From Paenibacillus rhizophilus (GTDB lineage Bacteria; Bacillota; Bacilli; Paenibacillales; Paenibacillaceae), in contig NZ_RQPI01000005.1 of NCBI RefSeq assembly GCF_003854965.1, forward strand, positions 62,001 to 126,000: DNA of 64,000 bases, written 5' to 3'. Within the stretch, counting starts at the first letter, position 1; every line of letters begins with the position of its first letter. This document shows positions 43,145-51,812 of the stretch, in pieces. The position numbers were made by a program, and so were the translations under genes. The notes below the pieces were generated by a model. That model searched no databases, was not told where the DNA came from, and saw only the letters and a program-made list of their open reading frames with translations.

Positions 43145-43267
43145 TCCCTTCCACTCCCTCTTCATTCTGTAGTTTCAAACTGTATATTTCCTGTTTCGCC
43201 GGAGTGTCCCGCTTCGCTTGTTAAGCTTATAAGGCCTGAAGCCCGCTTCGTTCTTCCGGTTCGATTC

Positions 43268-44548
43268 TTATTCTTCACTCCATACAACCCTGCCGTCCGT
43301 AATCGTCATCACCGGCCAGCCCTTAAGCTTCCATCCCGTAAACGGCGTGTTCCGCCCCTTGCTGGCGAAGCTTTCCGGGTCGACTTCCTTCTCCGTCTCC
43401 AGATCGATGAGCGTCAGATCCGCCGGAGCTCCAGGCTCCAGCACACCGGTGTTCAGACCGAACACGCGGGCCGGATCGGCGGTCATTCTCTTGACCAGCA
43501 GGGAAAGATCCATCTTGCCGGCGGCGACAAACTTCGTATACATCAGCGGAAAAGCAGTCTCGAATCCGACAATGCCGAACGGTGCGGACTGCATCCCTTT
43601 GGCTTTCTCTTCCGCGCTGTGCGGCGCGTGGTCCGTCACGATGATATCGATGGTTCCGTCAAGCAAAGCTTCAATGCAGGCATCCACATCGCGGCGCGAG
43701 CGCAGCGGCGGGTTCATTTTCCAGTTGGCGTCAAGGCCCGGGATGTCTTCTTCCGACAGCAGCAGATGATGAGGACAAACCTCGGCGGTTACACGGATGC
43801 CGATTTCCTTGGCCTGGCGAATCAGCCGCACCGACTGCTCCGTGCTGACATGGCACACATGGTAATGTACGCCTGTCGCTTCCGCCAGCAAAATATCCCG
43901 GCCGACATGAATCGCTTCCGACTCGTTCGGAATGCCCTTCAGCCCGTGCTTGCGGGCAAAGCTTCCTTCGGCCACCGGCGCTCCCACAACCAGCGAGTTA
44001 TCCTCGCAGTGTGCGATTACCGGCATATCCATCTTCGCGGCGATATTCATCGCATCCTTCATCATTTGAGCCGTCTGAACGCCTACGCCGTCATCCGTAA
44101 AGCCGATGGCTCCGGCTTCCTTCAGTACGGCAAAATCCGTAAGCTCCTGTCCCTGCTGACTCTTCGTGATCGCGGCGTAAGGCAGCACCTTGACCAGTCC
44201 GGCCGCGCGGGCCTTGTCCTGAACCAGCTTCACAACTTCCGGGCTGTCTGTCACCGGCTTGGTGTTCGGCATGCAGGCAATCGTCGTAAATCCGCCTTTG
44301 GCTGCCGAACGGCTGCCGGTCTCAATCGTCTCCTTATGTTCAAATCCCGGTTCGCGCAAATGCACGTGCATATCGATAAGCCCCGGAGCAAGCAGCTTGC
44401 CGGCGGCATCGATAGTTTCCGAACCTTCGGCGATCGTCTCGTTCCCATTCAGAATCGCGGAGATCACACCGTTCTCAATCTGGATATGCTTGCGTTCCAA
44501 GACGCCTTCCGCATTCAAAACACTGGCATTTTTGATAATCACGTTCAT
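43268..44548 (-). CDS. pyrC: Dihydroorotase
   Basis: The 426-aa amidohydrolase is class I (PyrC of Gram-positive type). The metal-binding signature LIDMHVHLREPGFEHKETI (about 57-75) has the two histidines. It is followed by ACMPNTKPVTDSPEVV, AHCEDNSLV, CHVSTEQSVRLI and IIVTDHAPHSAEEKA (catalytic Asp, about 305). It closes carbamoyl aspartate to dihydroorotate. It lies about 100 bp downstream of pyrB; a T-rich stretch there is not a clear terminator. The next enzyme, dihydroorotate dehydrogenase, is not in this operon. Confidence 0.96.
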   Translation of the reverse strand: MNVIIKNASVLNAEGVLERKHIQIENGVISAILNGNETIAEGSETIDAAGKLLAPGLIDMHVHLREPGFEHKETIETGSRSAAKGGFTTIACMPNTKPVTDSPEVVKLVQDKARAAGLVKVLPYAAITKSQQGQELTDFAVLKEAGAIGFTDDGVGVQTAQMMKDAMNIAAKMDMPVIAHCEDNSLVVGAPVAEGSFARKHGLKGIPNESEAIHVGRDILLAEATGVHYHVCHVSTEQSVRLIRQAKEIGIRVTAEVCPHHLLLSEEDIPGLDANWKMNPPLRSRRDVDACIEALLDGTIDIIVTDHAPHSAEEKAKGMQSAPFGIVGFETAFPLMYTKFVAAGKMDLSLLVKRMTADPARVFGLNTGVLEPGAPADLTLIDLETEKEVDPESFASKGRNTPFTGWKLKGWPVMTITDGRVVWSEE

Positions 44549-44646
44549 GCTTCTCCTTTTGCCCGCGACAAGAGCATCCGGGCTCTATCGTTATTATATA
44601 ATAATAATTCATGTTTGTGTATATTTATTAACTTTATTCAACTCGT

Positions 44647-45555
44647 TTATCGAATCGCTCTCTCAATGACCGCCATCCGCACCGGAACTCCATTGGACAT
44701 CTGAGGAAAAATCAGCGATTTGGCGCTCTCGACCACCGCGTCGTCAATTTCGACATTTCGATTAACCGGCGCCGGATGCATAATGACCGTATGCGAATCC
44801 AGTTTAGCCGCTCTCTCCTCCGTCAGGCCGAACTGCCGCCGGTACTCTTCCGCAGACTGCAGCATTCCGGAAGCATGCCGCTCCAGTTGTACGCGCAGCA
44901 TCATGACCACGTCCGCTTTCAGCGCTTCGTCTATCGTGACATAAGGCGCATGTTCCATCAGCTCGGGAGCTTTCATATTCTCCGGCGCGCAGAACTGCAC
45001 CTTGGCTCCCATCTTCGTCAGTCCCCACAGATTGGAGCGGGCTACCCGGCTGTGCATAATATCTCCGATAATCGATACGGTCAGTCCCTTGATTTCGCCG
45101 AAGGTCTTGAGCATGGTGTACAAATCCAGCAGCGCCTGTGTCGGATGCTCGTTGTTGCCGTCGCCGGCGTTAATCAGCGGAATGGATACTTTCTCGGAAA
45201 GCTGGGCCAGCACGCCGCTCGGCTTCAGCCGGATGACTCCGGCATCGATGCCCATCGACTCCAGAGTGCGGACGGTATCGTAGATCGACTCGCCTTTTTC
45301 CACGCTGGAAGCCGCGGCTGTAAAGTTCAGCACCTGGGCTCCAAGACGCTTCTCCGCCATTTCAAATGAGAAGCGGGTGCGCGTGCTGTTCTCGAAGAAC
45401 ATGTTGGATACAAACCGCGAGGCAAGCACCGAGCTTACCTTCTCCGTATGCTTGTCCCAATACGCCGCTCTGTCCAGTATGGCGGAAATTTCCGTTGCGT
45501 CCAAACCTCTCAGCCCAAGAAGACTCCGTTCCTTTACTCTGGTAGCTGTCATCAT
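44647..45555 (-). CDS. pyrB: Aspartate carbamoyltransferase catalytic subunit
   Basis: The 302-aa enzyme condenses carbamoyl phosphate with aspartate. It has FFENSTRTRFSFEMAEKRLG (carbamoyl-phosphate loop, about 53-72), SVEKGESIYDTVRTLES (80s loop), HPTQALLDLYTM (about 137-148) and HPAPVNRNVEIDD near the aspartate site. GGAGG lies 9 nt before two adjacent ATGs. Only one base separates the pyrR stop from the start codon, so the two are translationally coupled. No pyrI regulatory subunit is present, as expected in Bacillota. Confidence 0.96.
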   Translation of the reverse strand: MMTATRVKERSLLGLRGLDATEISAILDRAAYWDKHTEKVSSVLASRFVSNMFFENSTRTRFSFEMAEKRLGAQVLNFTAAASSVEKGESIYDTVRTLESMGIDAGVIRLKPSGVLAQLSEKVSIPLINAGDGNNEHPTQALLDLYTMLKTFGEIKGLTVSIIGDIMHSRVARSNLWGLTKMGAKVQFCAPENMKAPELMEHAPYVTIDEALKADVVMMLRVQLERHASGMLQSAEEYRRQFGLTEERAAKLDSHTVIMHPAPVNRNVEIDDAVVESAKSLIFPQMSNGVPVRMAVIERAIR

Positions 45556-45556
45556 T

Positions 45557-46144
<588 letters not shown>

Positions 46145-46189
46145 TTACCCTCCAGGTAATGCGCCGCATCCCCATATCTTTGGTGAAAA

Positions 46190-46345
46190 TCAAAAACTCC
46201 TTGCCTGAAGCAGGCAAGGAGTGAAATCCGCAGATTGAAGAAGATTGGCGGGCGCGCAGCAAAAGAGCTCCGTACAGACAGACGGATACCTTCCGAAAAA
46301 AGCCGCGAACCTCGATTCACGTTACCTTGCCAGCCTCACGGGACT
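46190..46345 (-). promoter_or_regulatory. PyrR-responsive attenuator in the pyr leader
   Basis: On the minus strand AGTCCCGTGAGGCT (46332-46345) fits the PyrR-binding loop consensus ARUCCNGNGAGGYU. Further along, ACTCCTTGCCTG and CAGGCAAGGAGT (46196-46222) form a 12-bp terminator stem followed by TTTTTG, ending about 50 nt before pyrR. Binding of PyrR-UMP at the first site should favour the second. It is the only attenuator seen in the operon. Confidence 0.9.
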
Positions 46346-46376
46346 GATTTAAAGGCGCTATTCATTTATCATTAGA

Positions 46377-46405
46377 ATTATGACAGAATGGGCAGCCAGT
46401 GTCAA
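46377..46405 (-). promoter_or_regulatory. Sigma-A promoter of the pyr operon
   Basis: On the minus strand TTGACA (46400-46405), 17 bp, CATAAT (46377-46382). Start is expected near 46370, giving a leader of about 230 nt before pyrR. Confidence 0.85.
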
Positions 46406-46443
46406 CTCCGGACAACTTCAAAATTCTCAGAGGGTTTCCTCGC

Positions 46444-46482
46444 AAAAAAAACAACCCCCGAACCCTAAACCGGCACGGAGGC
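46444..46482 (-). terminator. Terminator of dapL
   Basis: On the minus strand a stem of CAGCCTCCG with CGGGGGTTG (some G-U pairs) is followed by TTTTTTTT, starting about 20 bp past the dapL stop. Confidence 0.75.
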
Positions 46483-46503
46483 TGCTGCATTCAAAAGCAT
46501 GGA

Positions 46504-47757
46504 TTAAAATTCAAATTCCACGTCGCTGAGACGGCGTTTGATTTCGGAAATTACGCGCAGTTCTTCTTCTTCGCCCTTAGCGATAAAGGTGACGGAGAAG
46601 CGTACGAATGCGCCGGCATCGTCCCAAGGCACGGTCGAGATCAATTTTTCGCGAATCAGATATTGGGAGAAATCCTCGCCCGACTCGAAGCGGCGTCCAC
46701 CTTTGACTCCTTTTGGCGCCTCCACGTACATGAAGAAAGAACCCTTCGGTTTCTTTGCCGTAAAGCCCAGGCTGTTCAGCGCATCAACCAGCAGATTGTG
46801 ACGGCGGGAATATTTGGCCGCAATGGCTTCCGTGATTTCCGGATGGGCCAGGCCGTAGGCTGCCGCTTTCTGGATAGCGATAAACTGGCCGGAATCATTG
46901 TTGTCCTTCACGTCGCCGAAAGCTTTGACGATCAGCGGGTTGCCGGCTACAAAACCGATTCTCCAGCCGGTCATATTGTACGATTTAGAAAGGGAATGCA
47001 GTTCAACACCGACATCCTTGGCGCCCGGAACGGACAGGAAGCTGAGCGGCTTCAGGCCGTCATATGTCAATGCGGCATAAGGGGCGTCGTGAATGACGAC
47101 GACATTGTATTTCTTGGCCCAGGCCACCACATCGGCAAAAAACTCGGGAGTCGCGCTAGCGCCCGTCGGATTGTTCGGATAGTTCAGGTAGAGCAGCTTT
47201 GCCTTGATTGCGATGTCTTCCGGAATGGAGCTCAGGTCGGGGAGAAAGTTATTCTCCTTCTTAAGCTCGACATTGTAGACTTGGCCGCCTAAATATTTCG
47301 TATGAGTGCCCAGCACCGGATAGCCCGGAATGGTCATGATCGTAATATCGCCGGGATTGATAAAAGCGGAAGGCAGCATAGCCAGCGCCGGTTTCGATCC
47401 GATGGAATGCAGCACCTCGGTAACCGGATCAATGCCGTCGACATTAAATACGTCTTTCAGGTATTTGGCTGCCGCTTCCTTGAAATCGGCAATGCCGTTA
47501 TCGGCATACCCGCGGTTCTCTTCCTTGGCCGCTTCTTCGGCCAATTTGGCAACGATGCCCGCATCCGCCATTTCGTCCGGCTCGCCGACGCCCATATCGA
47601 TCAGTTCGATATCGGGAAAATCTTTTTTGGCCGAAGCCTTAGCGCGTTTAATCTTCTCAAATTTATAGATGTTGGTATCCTTGCCGTAGTTCGCTCCACC
47701 GATGCGGTCCGCGAAATTGTTCTGGATAAACGTATCCTGATATTGTTCGATACTCAT
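46504..47757 (-). CDS. dapL: LL-diaminopimelate aminotransferase
   Basis: The 417-aa PLP enzyme converts tetrahydrodipicolinate to LL-diaminopimelate in one step, for lysine and cell-wall synthesis. It shows GVGEPDEMADAGIVAKLAEE near the N-terminus, LYLNYPNNPTGASATPEFF (about 180-198), HDAPYAALTYDG and the PLP-lysine segment SLSKSYNMTGWRIGFVAGN (about 248-266). The N-terminal YQDTFIQNNFADRIGGANYG-type sequence marks the DapL group over ordinary aspartate aminotransferases. Start ATG 47757 follows AGGAGTGAG. It is flanked by terminators and appears to be monocistronic. Confidence 0.9.
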   Translation of the reverse strand: MSIEQYQDTFIQNNFADRIGGANYGKDTNIYKFEKIKRAKASAKKDFPDIELIDMGVGEPDEMADAGIVAKLAEEAAKEENRGYADNGIADFKEAAAKYLKDVFNVDGIDPVTEVLHSIGSKPALAMLPSAFINPGDITIMTIPGYPVLGTHTKYLGGQVYNVELKKENNFLPDLSSIPEDIAIKAKLLYLNYPNNPTGASATPEFFADVVAWAKKYNVVVIHDAPYAALTYDGLKPLSFLSVPGAKDVGVELHSLSKSYNMTGWRIGFVAGNPLIVKAFGDVKDNNDSGQFIAIQKAAAYGLAHPEITEAIAAKYSRRHNLLVDALNSLGFTAKKPKGSFFMYVEAPKGVKGGRRFESGEDFSQYLIREKLISTVPWDDAGAFVRFSVTFIAKGEEEELRVISEIKRRLSDVEFEF

Positions 47758-47889
47758 AAAAGTGTTCTCACTCCTGGCTTGTGAAATGTAAGACGGATGA
47801 ATAAGCACCCAGCTTATTCATTTCCATACTGTTAAATATGACGTAAGAGCCGCTTCAAGACAATGGACAAATCTGCAGTTCATTTGTAC

Positions 47890-48855
47890 TTATCTGCTCC
47901 GCAAACGGGCCAGCAGTTCTTCCATATCTCCAGGCAGCGGAGCTGAGAACTCCAGATATTCTCCGGTGGAGGGATGAACAAATCCCAGTACGGCGGCGTG
48001 CAGAGCCTGTCCGCCCTCCATGAAGATGCCTTTGCTCCGGCCGTACACGGGATCGCCGACGAGCGGATGACCGATAAATTTCATGTGCACCCGGATTTGG
48101 TGGGTGCGTCCGGTCTCCAGCTGCAGCTGCAGCAGTGTACAATCGCCGAACCGCTCCAGCACGGTAAAGTGGGTAACGGCGGTTTTGCTGTTCTTCTCGG
48201 TTACCGTATACAGCTTGCGGTCATGCGGGTCTCTGCCGATCGGGGCATCCACCGTTCCTTGGTCATGGGCCACATTGCCTTGAACAACCGCCAAATAGCG
48301 CCGGGTCACACTGTGCTCCTTGAGCTGAGCTGCGAGCGAATTGTGGCTGGCGTCGTTCTTGGCGGCCATAATCAGGCCGGAGGTGTCCTTGTCGATCCGG
48401 TGCACGATGCCGGGACGGATCTCGCCGTTAATTCCCGACAGGTCCTTGCAATGATACATCAAGGCGTTGACCAGCGTGCCCGAGGGATGTCCCGCCGCCG
48501 GATGCACGACCATGCCCCGCGGCTTGTTGACGACAATAACGTCCGAATCCTCGTAGGCGACGTCCAGCGGAATATTTTCCGGGGCCAGCTCCGCGGCTGC
48601 GGGCTCAGGCACCGTCACGGAGATCAAATCTTCCGAGAACAGCTTGTAGTTCGCTTTTACCGTCCGGCCGTTTACCGTTACATGTCCGGCTTCGATCCAC
48701 TGCTGCACCTGGGAGCGGGAAATGTCCTCCTCCCAAGCCTCGGTAATATATTTGTCGATTCGTTCACGGGCGTATTCCTCCTGAACGGTCCAGACAACGA
48801 CGCCATTTTCCGGGCTCTCGCCTTCCGTCTGTTCATTAAGAGCGTCCTTATCCAA
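47890..48855 (-). CDS. RluD-family 23S rRNA pseudouridine synthase
   Basis: The 321-aa protein has an N-terminal S4 RNA-binding domain (about 28-90, with RIDKYITEAWEEDISRSQVQ) and an RluA/RluD catalytic domain. The latter contains IVHRIDKDTSGLIMAAKN (catalytic Asp, about 150-167), RRYLAVVQGNV and LLQLQLETGRTHQIRVHM. It probably modifies a 23S rRNA hairpin in the manner of RluD or B. subtilis YlyB. It starts 2 bp after the lspA stop, the same lspA-ylyB order as in B. subtilis, so coupling is likely. The exact target uridines are inferred from family. Confidence 0.92.
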   Translation of the reverse strand: MDKDALNEQTEGESPENGVVVWTVQEEYARERIDKYITEAWEEDISRSQVQQWIEAGHVTVNGRTVKANYKLFSEDLISVTVPEPAAAELAPENIPLDVAYEDSDVIVVNKPRGMVVHPAAGHPSGTLVNALMYHCKDLSGINGEIRPGIVHRIDKDTSGLIMAAKNDASHNSLAAQLKEHSVTRRYLAVVQGNVAHDQGTVDAPIGRDPHDRKLYTVTEKNSKTAVTHFTVLERFGDCTLLQLQLETGRTHQIRVHMKFIGHPLVGDPVYGRSKGIFMEGGQALHAAVLGFVHPSTGEYLEFSAPLPGDMEELLARLRSR

Positions 48856-48857
48856 TA

Positions 48858-49364
48858 CTATTCATTCCCTTCCTTTGCCTCGCTTGTTTCCTTCACTTCT
48901 AATACTTCCGTTTTGCCGCCCCTCATATCCAGGAGGGAATCCAGAATGATGAGCGCAACGCCGACAACAATGCAGGAATCCGCCACGTTAAAGATCGGAA
49001 ACGTATAGCTGCCGAAATTAAACTGCAGGAAATCGACAACCTCGCCTGTCAAGAGCCGGTCGAGGAAGTTGCCTACCGCGCCGCCAAGCACAAGCGCCAG
49101 CGCCAAAGGCAGCAAGCGGCGTGTCTTTCTGACCTTGTTCAGGTACCAGACAATTCCGACCACGACAACGACCGTCACGAGTATGAGGAACCAGCGCTGA
49201 TTTTGCAGAATGCTGAAAGCGGCGCCGCGGTTGCGGTGCGATGTGATGAGAAAAAAGTTGCCGATTACCGGGATTTGTTCATCGATTTGCAGACGCGAGG
49301 AAATCAAATATTTCGTTCCCTGGTCAATCAAAAACATAATGAGCGCGATCAGATAGTACACCAC
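48858..49364 (-). CDS. lspA: Lipoprotein signal peptidase (signal peptidase II)
   Basis: The 168-aa membrane protease removes lipoprotein signal peptides. Four spans are visible (about 2-18, 56-76, 84-103, 127-149). The catalytic aspartates lie in GNFLDRLLTGEVVDFLQF (about 102-119) and FPIFNVADSCIVVG (about 123-136). HRNRGAAFSIL is the conserved N-x-G-x-x-F segment. Translation seems to start at GTG 49364 with only a weak upstream site. It leads an lspA/rluD pair on the minus strand. It would process the lipoproteins at 6485 and 32580. Confidence 0.93.
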   Translation of the reverse strand: MVYYLIALIMFLIDQGTKYLISSRLQIDEQIPVIGNFFLITSHRNRGAAFSILQNQRWFLILVTVVVVVGIVWYLNKVRKTRRLLPLALALVLGGAVGNFLDRLLTGEVVDFLQFNFGSYTFPIFNVADSCIVVGVALIILDSLLDMRGGKTEVLEVKETSEAKEGNE

Positions 49365-49574
49365 TTCAGCTTGTCACTCCGTTCTTATTTTTCCCGCCCG
49401 AAAGCGATCCAAAACATGTATAAAGACTTGTATATTGTAGCACACGCTTCAAGAACCCGTCCATTGACCCCTTCCTTTCGCGGTCTCATCCGGAGCACAA
49501 TTTGCCAGCGGTAAAAAGCCGGACAACAGGCCAACCTAGTAAGGAAAAAGGCACAAGGAAAGGAGCCGAGACTT

Positions 49575-50303
49575 ATGAATCACCTGACCTCGGAACAGCT
49601 TGCCAGCCTGCGCGGCCTTCTTGTCCGGCAGCGGGACGATATCCGGCACAGGCTTAAGGAAAACGAAGATCATGGTCTGGAGGATTCCATGCGGGATATG
49701 TCGGGCGAGCTCTCGGAAATCGACAATCATCCCGGCGACGTCGCCACCGACCTGTACCACCGTTCCATGGACATCTCGCTTCAAGAGCGGGAAGAGCTCG
49801 AACTAACGGATATTGAGGACGCGCTTCGAGCGATGGATAACGGCACATACGGTATTTGCGCAGCGAGCGGCCAACCGATTCCGTACGAACGCCTGGCCGC
49901 CCTTCCCGCCACACGCTACTGTAAGGAGCACAGTCCCCGTCAGGAAAAACCGCATACAAGGCCCGTCGAAGAAGAGTTTCTGACCCCTCCCTTCGGACGG
50001 AGCAGCCTCGATGACAAGGAGTATAACGGTTTTGACGGCGAGGACGCCTGGCAGATCGTCGAAAGCTTCGGCACTTCCAATACGCCGGCTATGGCGGAAG
50101 GAAATAATATTGATTCCTACAATGATATGGAGATCGAAGCCGACGATCCGGACGGGTGGGTCGAGCCTTGGGAAAATTTCGTCGCCACGGATATGACCGG
50201 CAGCCACATCACCATTATGCGCGGCCACCAGTACCAGCAGTATATGGACAGCGGAGAAGGCGACTATTTGCTTGATCCTCACGCCAAAAGAGAGAAGGAG
50301 TAG
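49575..50303 (+). CDS. yteA: YteA-family sporulation protein (TraR/DksA-like)
   Basis: The 242-aa protein has a helical N-terminus (LTSEQLASLRGLLVRQRDDI). It is followed by EIDNHPGDVATDLYHRSMDI (about 47-66) and a TraR/DksA-like zinc region YGICAASGQPIPYERLAALP...YCKEH (about 93-121). Two of the four canonical cysteines are replaced (Ser and His), as in the YteA family. The acidic C-terminal half contains GSHITIMRGHQYQQYMDSGE. AAGGAG precedes the ATG. YteA-type genes are associated with sporulation, with no known mechanism. It is plus strand between minus-strand genes and has a strong terminator. Confidence 0.82.
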   Translation: MNHLTSEQLASLRGLLVRQRDDIRHRLKENEDHGLEDSMRDMSGELSEIDNHPGDVATDLYHRSMDISLQEREELELTDIEDALRAMDNGTYGICAASGQPIPYERLAALPATRYCKEHSPRQEKPHTRPVEEEFLTPPFGRSSLDDKEYNGFDGEDAWQIVESFGTSNTPAMAEGNNIDSYNDMEIEADDPDGWVEPWENFVATDMTGSHITIMRGHQYQQYMDSGEGDYLLDPHAKREKE

Positions 50304-50324
50304 CCGCACGGGCTGCTCCTTTTT
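50297..50324 (+). terminator. Terminator of yteA
   Basis: GGAGTAGCC (50297-50305) pairs with GGCTGCTCC (50311-50319), followed by TTTTTC. The stem begins within the last codons of yteA. Confidence 0.85.
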
Positions 50325-50440
50325 CTGTATCCCCATAAACCGTATTAAGCCTATATGACTAATATAGGACTTTAATCCTTCATTTATTCCAATCAAAAGT
50401 TTATCAATTCGTCAAATTTCGAGTTATTTATACAATTATA

Positions 50441-50469
50441 TTGACAAAAATAGGTCTAGGAATTTATTG
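50441..50469 (+). promoter_or_regulatory. Candidate promoter of the STAS-like gene
   Basis: TTGACA at 50441-50446, 17 bp, then TTATTG at 50464-50469. The -35 is perfect and the -10 poor, so confidence is moderate. It would give a leader of about 200 nt. Confidence 0.4.
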
Positions 50470-50575
50470 TAAAGGGAGGGAAGGATTATTTTATATGATT
50501 TATGGACTAAAAATACACAAAATTCTCGACAGAAAAAGACAAAAGGACCATAGACCATAGTCTTATTTTTCCCTT

Positions 50576-50637
50576 GAGCCCATGACACCGGGTTTCTTAT
50601 ATACCAAGAGCCCGGTATGGTGATAAATCTTAGGCTC
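50576..50637 (+). ncRNA. Structured 5' leader of the STAS-like gene
   Basis: Nested pairing is visible: outer GAGCC (50576-50580) with GGCTC (50633-50637), inner ACCGGG (50587-50592) with CCCGGT (50611-50616). Unpaired A/T-rich segments lie between, and the ribosome binding site GGAGG begins about 20 nt later. A further weak hairpin with ATTTTT lies at about 50535-50570. I do not recognise a known riboswitch class. Confidence 0.45.
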
Positions 50638-50672
50638 TAATCTTACTTTTATATAACTTGGAGGAATTGTTT

Positions 50673-51035
50673 ATGTCAGCTTACACTATTAATTATGATG
50701 AACAAAGAAATCTGATTATCGTAGTGGCCGATAAATTGGATGAAAATGCAGCAGCCGCTTATATCAAAGACTTTGAGGAAATTCTCAAAAAGGTTAAGCC
50801 TGGCTTCTCTGGAATCACGGATGTCCGTAAAGCCAAAACCGTCCTCTCGCAAGAAGTAGTAGCCTTGCTCTCGCCTACTATGCAACTTGCAATCAATCGT
50901 GGTCTTCGCACGGATAAGAAGTGGGTATATCTTTCCGATAGTCCAATCTTTACTATGCAACTCAATCGCATGTTCCGTAATCAAGTTGAATATAAAGAAA
51001 CGTATGAAGAGGCTTATACATATTTTAGTTCTTAA
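50673..51035 (+). CDS. STAS-like hypothetical protein
   Basis: The 120-aa protein starts at ATG 50673, 8 nt after GGAGG. Alternating strands and helices (LIIVVADKLDENAAAAYIKD, SGITDVRKAKTVLSQEVVAL, DKKWVYLSDSPIFTMQLNRM) resemble the STAS/SpoIIAA-like fold, though the phosphorylatable Ser of anti-sigma antagonists is not evident. It is a single gene with a long structured leader and a downstream terminator. A role in sensing or partner switching is possible; nothing is proven. Confidence 0.55.
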   Translation: MSAYTINYDEQRNLIIVVADKLDENAAAAYIKDFEEILKKVKPGFSGITDVRKAKTVLSQEVVALLSPTMQLAINRGLRTDKKWVYLSDSPIFTMQLNRMFRNQVEYKETYEEAYTYFSS

Positions 51036-51064
51036 TTTCTTGTAAAATATAGATCACCTTTATC

Positions 51065-51102
51065 ACTCCGGACAGCGGCCGCTATTGTGGCTTGTTCGGA
51101 GT
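51065..51102 (+). terminator. Terminator of the STAS-like gene
   Basis: ACTCCGGACAG and CTTGTTCGGAGT arms pair around a GC-rich loop, followed by TCTTATTTTT. Confidence 0.65.
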
Positions 51103-51206
51103 TCTTATTTTTAGATTGGCAAAATGCAGCTTTGCTCATGAAGTATTAGGATAGAACGGCCAACATGCAGACGCTCTGTACACTGGCCGTTTGGGGTCTG
51201 GAACTA

Positions 51207-51596
51207 CTAATATGTGTTAAGCTCAAGCTGATGCTGTACGATGCGGACGATATCGGCGATGTAATCCCCTATTATCGGCAGGTTAAGAGCCCCCAGCACC
51301 TGAAGCACATAAATAATCGTAGCCGCAAAAAAGGTAAACCCGATTGCGATACCGACGCCGCGCGCGGTTCCCGCCAGCACATTCAGCCATATGAGCCGCC
51401 ATGGGGAATAGAGCAGCTCCGTATATTCGGAGATCCGGGACTTTTCCATCCGCTGCGCCCATTCGGAAGCCAGCCGATATACCCTATTTATCTTTTCCTT
51501 GTCGGAAGGTTCAGGCGGCTCTCCTCCGCGCTCCTGCGGTTTCCAAGATTTTAGGCTTTCCTTCCGATTCGTTCCGCTTTCCTGGTCCTCCTTCAT
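51207..51596 (-). CDS. DUF5665-type membrane protein
   Basis: The 129-aa protein has a charged N-terminal third (ESLKSWKPQERGGEPPEPSD). The DUF5665-like core follows: YTELLYSPWRLIWLNVLAGTARGVGIAIGF (described by positions about 60-90), then two hydrophobic helices (GIAIGFTFFAATIIYVLQVL and LPIIGDYIADIVRIVQ). The family is common in spore formers, often near sporulation genes, with no known activity. The ATG lies shortly after AAGGAGG. It follows ileS on the same strand, at a distance of about 215 bp. Confidence 0.72.
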   Translation of the reverse strand: MKEDQESGTNRKESLKSWKPQERGGEPPEPSDKEKINRVYRLASEWAQRMEKSRISEYTELLYSPWRLIWLNVLAGTARGVGIAIGFTFFAATIIYVLQVLGALNLPIIGDYIADIVRIVQHQLELNTY

Positions 51597-51631
51597 TCAG
51601 CGGCTCCCTCCGTCCTTTTGCGCCGCAACGT

Positions 51632-51688
51632 AAGACGAGCCCGGACAGGAGAGACTGTTGGTCTTCTCTTGCGCTCGGGACTCGTCTT
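51632..51688. terminator. Long hairpin with T-run between DUF5665 gene and ileS
   Basis: AAGACGAG (51632-51639) pairs with CTCGTCTT (51681-51688), with inner CCG and AGAG/CTCT pairs and then CTTTTTG on the plus strand. It may end ileS transcription or insulate the two genes. The T-run is on the strand opposite to both, which is odd. Confidence 0.45.
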
Positions 51689-51812
51689 CTTTTTGCGCCG
51701 AAATATTCAAGCAGGAATATTCCTCGCATAAACGCCTGCGTTTATACTTCTGACGCTAGTATATGCTTTTTACGGATAGGACATGCACCGCTTCTGGGCG
51801 TGATGGAAGTTT

